Source: Epiperipatus broadwayi (taxonomy: Eukaryota > Onychophora > Udeonychophora > Euonychophora > Peripatidae). From it: 64,000 nt of DNA. The DNA lies in NCBI GenBank assembly GCA_028023455.1, contig JAQFVV010000028.1, forward strand, positions 184,001-248,000, given 5' to 3'. The notes beneath the pieces were generated by a model. It was not told the DNA's origin and did no database searches. It saw only the letters and a program-made list of their open reading frames with translations. Shown in pieces: positions 58,275-64,000 of the stretch (its first letter is position 1; each line of letters begins with the position of its first letter). The position numbers and the translations under genes are program-made.

Positions 58275-58830
58275 AATCTTTAACTGATGTTTAAAGTTTA
58301 TATCTGAGTTAGCAATAATATGATAATGTTTAGTTTAATAAATGATCAATAATAATCATTAATATATTAATTTAAGTAGATCAGTATCAAAAATTTGGGT
58401 GCAAAAAGTTTGTTTCGGTGGAACAAATTGCAACAATTATGGGTATGCAAAGTTACATATTTTTCCTAGGAATATAATAAATGTATTAAATAAGTTCTAC
58501 ACTACCTTACATTCTTTTGAAATTATATGAATAAAGGACATCCTAAAGGACAAATGATCCCTGAGATGCATTTCAAATTAAACCAGCACTCATTATTGGG
58601 CCCATAATCACCATCTCTCACATATATTACTTTACCAGAAGTACAAAATTTATCAATAGTAAATTGTTACATTTTGAAATACAAGTGTCAAACTAACTCC
58701 ACCCACAACTTTGACACCAATTACTCTAGATAAATGCAGTAATGATTATCAAAAATTATTTATTAAACTAGAGATTATCTCCAGCCCAGATATAAACTTT
58801 AAACCTCAGTTAAAGATTCATATATCTGAT
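58275..58830. mobile_element. Family H pair in inverted orientation
   Basis: 58280-58400 (GTTTAAAGTTTATATCTGAG) is the reverse complement of 58770-58815 (ATATAAACTTTAAACCTCAG), and the plus-oriented copy fills 58493-58825. Family H may therefore be an element with long inverted ends. Confidence 0.65.
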
Positions 58831-58839
58831 TTTTTAAAA

Positions 58840-59020
58840 TTACTCACACGCACACGCGAAATATTCACATTCCCTCCCCCCATGTGTAATACGTATATTG
58901 GTGATTATTTATCTTTTCAACATGTGTGTGATCAGGTGGGTCAGCAATATGAGATGGCACTGAGAGTTGTGGGTCGTGTGAAAGTCTGAGTTCGAATCCC
59001 GAATATATTACATATATAAA
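58840..59020 (+). repeat. Family D end with B-box-like terminus
   Basis: TATTGGTGATTATTTATCTT, CATGTGTGTGATCAGGTGGG and GTGAAAGTCTGAGTTCGAAT CCCG. The 92-codon frame at 58711-58989 joins families H and D and is not a gene. Confidence 0.6.
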
Positions 59021-59392
59021 TGCAGGTTTAAGCCTTTACAATAATATTTTTTATAAATGTATTAAATAACCTCCACGAGACTATACAATCTTTTGAAATT
59101 ATATAAAGATATAATAAAAGACAATGCCCCCCCCCCCGAAAAGCAACATATTAAACTAATGCTAAGAATTAGACTCAATTCAAGTAAATCTATCTATCTA
59201 CTTAATTGGTAGTCTATATACTTTAATCAGTAGGTCAACTTTATTGTTTCATAATCTGATTATATATATATGCAACAAATTGTTTTACATTCTTATTTCT
59301 AAAACAAAAACATTTCAAATTAAATGTTTTTTTAATTATTTAAAGGCGAATTAAACGGTTTGGTATAAATCAATACAGATATAATTACTCAC
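59021..59392. other. Non-coding, presumed first intron; C11 run
   Basis: A run of 11 C at 59127-59137 stands out in AT-rich sequence. No other feature. Confidence 0.4.
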
Positions 59393-59468
59393 CATTATAA
59401 TTTATTTTCTGATATGTCATTTTTTCTTCATCCATTTCTCTCACGAATACATATTCAAAGTCAGACAT
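59393..59468 (-). CDS. Candidate first coding exon (ATG to splice donor), function unknown
   Basis: On the minus strand an ATG in an A-rich context (CAAAAATGT) opens 25 codons beginning MSDFEYVFVREMDEEKM and ending YQKINYN plus one base. It stops exactly at a strong donor, G|GTGAGTAA (phase 1). The peptide is acidic and polar and has no signal peptide. No repeat family of this window overlaps it. I do not recognise the protein. It lies upstream, on the same strand, of the two exons at 45.5 and 42.2 kb and may be the start of that gene. The phases (1 out here, 2 in at 45710) mean at least one linking exon of length 1 mod 3 is missing from my reading. A chance ORF next to a chance donor remains possible. 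Confidence 0.45.
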
Positions 59469-60180
59469 TTTTGCTAGGAATATATTTGAATACTTTTTGT
59501 TCTAATATTGATACATATATTACATATCACTTTCTATATTGTTGTAAAAAAATAGTTTAATTGTTTTGAAAGATTACTCTTAATCTATTTATTAGTAAAA
59601 TTACTCTATTTTTTTTTCTGTGAAATTAAAAATATAAAAAGATTAGTTCCACGACCGCAATTAATTGTTTTTGATTTAAAAGAGCAATCTGGATTATTAA
59701 ATTAGTTATTTAGATTGTTCCTAGGAAAAGCATTCCAATTATGAATTTATCTAATATGGAACTCTTTGTAGCTAGAAGTCTTGGACATTAAAGTTGTTGA
59801 CTGTAACATACACAAATAATACATTTGTATATTTGTTTAATAAATAATATAAAACAGTACTTGTGCAGCCTGTGTTTATTCTGAATTATACAAACAAATA
59901 TATAAGTTTATTTGTATAGTGTGTAACTCTTCCAACAGCACCGTGGAGTTTGCCTTGTGTTAGGTTTAGTATCTTAGCAGAATACCTAACATTTACAGCT
60001 GTATTGTGGTAGCTAGCCTTATGTTAAGTTTAAATTCTAGCATCATCCAGTTCAAAGTGATCTTGCCTTCTGAACAATAGTAAAAGCAATGTGTGTACTG
60101 CTGTTTAGCGCTGATAGTTACTTGGTTGTTGTCTGCTTTGACCTACGAAAGACTGCCATTTTATGAGGTTGCCTTCCTTA
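59469..60180. other. Sequence upstream of the candidate first exon; GC-richer from 59930
   Basis: 59930-60180 has more G+C than the surroundings and no repeat match (AGCACCGTGGAGTTTGCCTT, GCTGTTTAGCGCTGATAG). It could hold a 5' UTR exon or promoter for the minus-strand gene. I see no clear TATA or initiator and cannot support more. Confidence 0.25.
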
Positions 60181-60865
60181 ATGGGAGCTTGCAGATTTAC
60201 TGAACATCTTTACATATGATCTATTTCTGTTATTGATTATTTCATCCATTCCTTCATTAGTTAGTTGTGGAGAATGGTCTATCTGGGACAATTCATTGTT
60301 TGAACGTAAGCTCAGCCATAACATATACATGTGTATAGGACAAAATACAAAATATTTGAACAGTTTAATGGTCAAAGTAACAAAGATGGATACCATTTTC
60401 AGAATTTGATCTTCAGAATCTCTTCTATCATTGCATTACGATTCTTTAAATTAAAAAATATATTAATTATAGATTCTTTTCATATGTAATAAGTATTATA
60501 ACTTTACCGTAACTTATAAGCTTCTATGCAACAAATCATTTGATTGTTTATTATTTTACGTGTGCATAATGGTAGAAGTATGAAAGTTATTTATACTACT
60601 CTTAATTATCATTGTTGCACTCAAATCTCAAAACTTTATGATGATGATGATACATTTAATCTTAGCTATTCCAAAAGTAGTTGTAATTAGTATGCACTGA
60701 TTCAAGAAAGAAAATTGGTTTAATGATTTTAACCAAAAGATTAGAAAAATATTTTTTTTTAAAGATGTACTTAAAAACCACCATACCACCATATTCTTTT
60801 TAAAACACATGACTGAAGTCATGTGTCATGTATGTGTGTTTAATTAAAAAAACATATATTAATTT
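60181..60865. other. Non-coding, nothing recognised
   Basis: Minus frames of 64-72 codons here are unsupported. Confidence 0.35.
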
Positions 60866-60869
60866 TTCA

Positions 60870-61020
60870 CTAAGGTTTAAATCTTACATTAGGGCTAGAG
60901 ATAATCTTTAGTTTAACAAACGTTTAGTCATAATCATTATTGTTTTTACCTACAGTGGATCGTTTCAAAGTTATGGGTGGAGTAAGTCTGAAATTTGCAA
61001 ATCAAAATTTAACATACATT
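60870..61020 (-). repeat. Family H fragment, reverse
   Basis: AGGGCTAGAGATAATCTTTA GTTTAACAAA and TTTCAAAGTTATGGGTGGAG TAAG match the reverse of 58700-58800. Confidence 0.6.
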
Positions 61021-61202
61021 ATTCATGATCTGTTATGGAATAAAATGAATATACATGGTGAATGTGGTTAACATATTTGTGTGTGTATGTATATATCCAA
61101 AGTAAAATTGTAACCTTGTCTTAAACATGTTGGTAAAAACAGTTGAAAAATAGGAGTTCTCACTGTAAGTATAATAATGATGGATATATATGTAATGTAG
61201 AG

Positions 61203-61666
61203 CAGTGGTCAGCAACCGGTGACCCGCGGACCATTGGTGGTCTGTGGCGTAATTTTATAGTCTGCAAAGAAATTCAGATATTATTTAAATTCGCTAAGCT
61301 CATTTAATAAAATTTTAAAATAAAAAATAATTTTTGTTTAAGCTGTATTTATTATAGTAAAATAGAACAAGAACTTTATATTGCTAATTGATTTATTATA
61401 AAATACTACTGTGAATTGCAAAGTATCTACCTCCAAGGCGTTTAATTAACCTCTATTCGGTCAGTGGCATAGAAAAAGTAACAAAATAAGAATACAGAAT
61501 TCTGTAAAATTGATTAGGCATCAAATTTGACTATAGCGCACCCTTGCGTTAAAATTATTAATATATAAATAAATATATATGTATATCATACTCAATGCTC
61601 GTATTAATTCGTATCTTTAAAAATTACGTTAGTGGTCTGCAATATCTAAAAGGTTGCTGTTCGCTG
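61203..61666. mobile_element. hAT-type MITE
   Basis: The left end CAGTGGTCAGCAACCGGTGA and right end AAAAGGTTGCTGTTCGCTG are inverted (reverse complement CAGCGAACAGCAACCTTTT), with the CAG...CTG termini of hAT elements. 8-bp flanks ATGTAGAG (61195-61202) and ATATAAAG (61667-61674) match at 6 of 8. Just inside each end, CATTGGTGGTCTG and AGTGGTCTGCAA add short repeats. The 464 bp have no coding capacity. Confidence 0.75.
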
Positions 61667-61684
61667 ATATAAAGAATTTGAATG

Positions 61685-62105
61685 CAGACTTTCAAACTTT
61701 CTTTGGCCATCCACTCTAACTCATACAACAAATACACATGTCAAAACAATAAATGATCTCCAATATATGTATTTTATGCTGAACCACTACTCATCAGTTC
61801 GTCCATATCATCATCTCCCACACACATATATAAACAGTGCTTGGTATATATTAAGATAGAAAATCTTCACACTTTAATGGACAATGTGAAGATTTGCTAT
61901 CTTAATATATACTGAGAACTGATTATATATGTGTGTAAGAGATGATGATCTGGACAAACTGATGGTACTGGTTCAGCATGAAATACATATATTGGAGATC
62001 ATTTATCTTTTTTTTCACATGTGTGTGGTCATGTGTATCGCTTATATGAAATAAAGTTGATGGTCAAAGGGATCTTGAAAGTCTGTGTTCAAATCCCCTA
62101 TACAC
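61685..62105. mobile_element. Family D palindromic element, best copy
   Basis: The arms of about 200 bp meet near 61885: left GAATGCAGACTTTCAAAC, TGATCTCCAATATATGTATT, CTATTA-type TAAGATAGAAAATCTTCACA; right TGTGAAGATTTGCTATCTTA, ATATATTGGAGATCATTTAT, CTTGAAAGTCTGTGTTCAAA. It lies 18 bp beyond the hAT-type MITE. Confidence 0.85.
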
Positions 62106-62440
62106 TTGTATTTAAAATATTACATCTTCAGATTTTCAATGGTATGGTTGGCTGAAAAATTGGAGGGTCCAATAAATTGAAGCCTGCCAATTAAAGTGTG
62201 AAGATTTTCTAGCTTAATATATATCTAGAACTGATTATATATATGTGTGTGAGAGATGATAATCTGGATCAATTGATGAGTGCTGGTTCAGCACAAAATA
62301 TATATATTGAAGAGCATTTATCTTTTTCACATGCGTGTGATCATGTGAATTGTCTGTCGGTTGTATGATATAGAGCAGATGGCCAAAGGGAGTTTGAAAG
62401 TCTGTGTTCAAATCTCCCATATTACTGCTAGATTACAGGT
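62106..62440 (+). mobile_element. Family D single arm, tandem to the palindrome
   Basis: TCAGATTTTCAATGGTATGG, GTGTGAAGATTTTCTAGCTT, TATATATTGAAGAGCATTTA and GTTTGAAAGTCTGTGTTCAA. The 61- and 65-codon frames are shadows. Confidence 0.75.
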
Positions 62441-63140
62441 ATATAAAGTATACTTGTATTTAAAATATTATATATATGTAAACATTATATATAGAGTTTT
62501 ACATAGCATTAATACTAAAAAGAAAAGAGATGCTAAAATTGATAACTCAACTAGATGATAGAGTTGTTATACCATATAAGGGGACACTGATAAGATTAGT
62601 AAAAGACTATCTTGTTTCAACATTAAGACTACCTTTTCTACTAGCAAAAAAAATATAACTTTTTTTTCTGTAAACCTAAAGACAGTACTTTTGGAATCCC
62701 AAGGTGCCTATGAAATTTCATGCCATAGTGCTCAAAAATCTATGTGGTCCAATCTAATAGACAACTAATGTCAGAATTGGGGAGCATAAAAATGCTTTCA
62801 ATCAAAGGTTGATGATACCAACTTTTACCTTGTATTTTTTAAAAAATGGTCACACCCCTGATTGTGATAATGCTAAAATACCTGCTAATTTGAAAAAGTA
62901 TGATTTGAAAATTCTATTGAAATATTAAAAATATCAGGTGGTTTAAATAAATCTGATGAAACACAATGTATTCCACAACTTGTGGAGACCATATTTTATC
63001 TCTTCCTTTTACAATTGACTTAAAATCAATTAATTGTAAAACTGAAAAAAAAAAGTTAATCCACCTATTCTGAATAATTAACCATCAAATATATATAAAT
63101 GTTTGTTCTTTACTTCACTCTCAATCTTGTTGTTACTTAA
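62441..63140. other. Non-coding, nothing recognised
   Basis: AT-rich; no repeat match beyond the family D flank at 62441-62470. Confidence 0.4.
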
Positions 63141-63141
63141 G

Positions 63142-63348
63142 ATACTAAATTGTCCAAGCACTTTACTACTGTTACACAATGCTTTATTTACCATCCTTTC
63201 TTATAGTTTACAGTTTCAATTGCCCCAACAATCTTCTTCAGAACAGTTCTAAAGAAGATTGCTGGGGCAATTGAAACTGTAAACTGTAAGAAAGGGTGGT
63301 AAATAAAGCATTGTGTAACAATAGTAAAGTGCTTGGAGAATTTAGTAT
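63142..63348. repeat. Near-perfect 207-bp palindrome without spacer
   Basis: Arms 63142-63244 and 63246-63348 meet at GAAC-A-GTTC. Words such as AATGCTTTATTTACCATCCT and GTTTACAGTTTCAATTGCCC pair with their reverse complements, with only about seven differences over 103 bp. The centre is family F (AAGAAGATTGCTGGGGCAAT). Confidence 0.95.
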
Positions 63349-63429
63349 TATATGGTATACATTTGGCAATGCAATAAGAAAGAGTAGTTATGTTACTTAA
63401 GATCTAACAGTTCTTCATGAAGACCTTAA

Positions 63430-63480
63430 CCTTGACAATGATGAATGGTATTTCATCAAAACGTTGGGAATTTAAACAAA
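63430..63480 (+). repeat. Family P fragment
   Basis: GAATGGTATTTCATCAAAAC GTTGGGAATTTAA is the reverse of 14380-14412. Confidence 0.5.
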
Positions 63481-63814
63481 ATAATATATGGTTTGATTCA
63501 AAAAATTCTGTATTTACAAGATATAACTATGATAATATTAAATATAATATATGTATATATATTAAACAAACAACTCTGGAACAAATTCTATGATATTCAG
63601 TATATCAATAAACAATTAAATAGTAGCTATATTTAGCTTATGGCTTGTACACCATCCTGAGCATTAAATGCTACTTAGGATGGCATTCATGTCGTAAGCT
63701 GACTATGGTTATTATTTAATTTTTTATATTGGTATATTGCATATTGCAGACTTTATTCCAAGGTATTTTGTTTATTGTATTTATTTTATATGGTTATGAA
63801 TACATAATCAGTTA

Positions 63815-63895
63815 TTAAATATGGATCTGAAATTTGGATACTTAATCAATCAACAAATTATGGAGAGACATGTATTGGGAATGTAATAAGGGATT
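63815..63895 (+). mobile_element. Short RTE fragment
   Basis: IKYGSEIWILNQ, then a frame-shifted METCIGNVIRD, corresponds to LTYGSETWTLNR and MKRCMLGITRRD of the copy at 22 kb. Confidence 0.55.
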
Positions 63896-63923
63896 AAAAC
63901 CAATGTACATGAATGAGAGAAAA

Positions 63924-64000
63924 AACAGGCAAAACTCTCCATACAGTAGTGCCACTTAGTGCAAGCCATGGTGATCATGTGATGAATGAGAGAACAAACT
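63924..64000 (+). mobile_element. Family A fragment, cut by window edge or deleted
   Basis: AACAGGCAAAACTCTCCATA CAGTAGTGCCACTTAGTGCA then jumps to GGTGATCATGTGATGA, so the middle is missing. Confidence 0.6.

Noticed and set aside
58711-58989. 92-codon plus frame
   Set aside because: It crosses the boundary between family H and family D repeats.

Overview
The window is AT-rich (roughly 70% by eye) animal nuclear DNA, not bacterial. There are no dense ORFs, operons or ribosome-binding sites. The only coding parts I can support are short, splice-flanked islands in a sea of repeats. The recognisable ones are an RNA-recognition-motif exon of a CELF/Bruno-like splicing factor, RTE-clade and other LINE remnants, and a ZBED5/SCAND3-like hAT transposase. 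Together they point to an invertebrate metazoan with a repeat-rich, long-intron genome; a mollusc such as a cephalopod, or a chelicerate, would fit. The species cannot be fixed from this sequence. Most open frames of 60-116 codons here are chance frames inside repeats.

Host genes, all best read on the minus strand. (1) 21733-21861 is one internal RRM2 exon of a CELF-family gene, with a clean acceptor and donor. (2) 45534-45710 and 42201-42267 look like the last two coding exons of an unidentified small membrane protein. The splice phases match (AG|G) and an AATAAA signal follows the stop. The upstream exon carries a 78-bp in-frame tandem duplication and a premature TAA. (3) 59393-59468 is an ATG-to-donor first-coding-exon candidate that could belong to the same gene; at least one linking exon was not found. 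Three further single-exon candidates on the plus strand (29936-30006, 32260-32406, 50467-50541) are weak.

Repeats by region. 1-3.9 kb: a 364-bp tandem duplication, a palindromic family-A element, and a 421-bp satellite-like array with an inverted copy. 4.7-10.5 kb: RTE 3' ends, another family-A copy, a tRNA-like SINE, a 5'-inverted RTE and a second LINE type. 12-18 kb: foldback elements of families C and D and RTE pieces. 22-27.5 kb: the best-preserved RTE, a degraded hAT transposase, a 346-bp tandem repeat interrupted by a hairpin insertion, and an RTE with a nested insertion. 28.9-41.6 kb: many tRNA-like SINE copies (family B), a second LINE, foldbacks, a perfect 106-bp tandem duplication and a 200-bp AAC/AAT microsatellite. 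42-60 kb: the minus-strand gene exons among families A, B, C, D, G, H, J and K. 61-64 kb: a hAT-type MITE, family-D palindromes, a near-perfect 207-bp palindrome, and the start of another family-A copy.

Families are given letters only to cross-reference copies inside this window; the letters are not published names. Two themes stand out. First, many elements here are palindromic. Family A, although it folds on itself like a MITE, is flanked by direct repeats of 10-15 bp of varying length, which is more typical of retroposition. Second, a roughly 45-bp core recurs in family A, in the 421-bp satellite and in other repeats.
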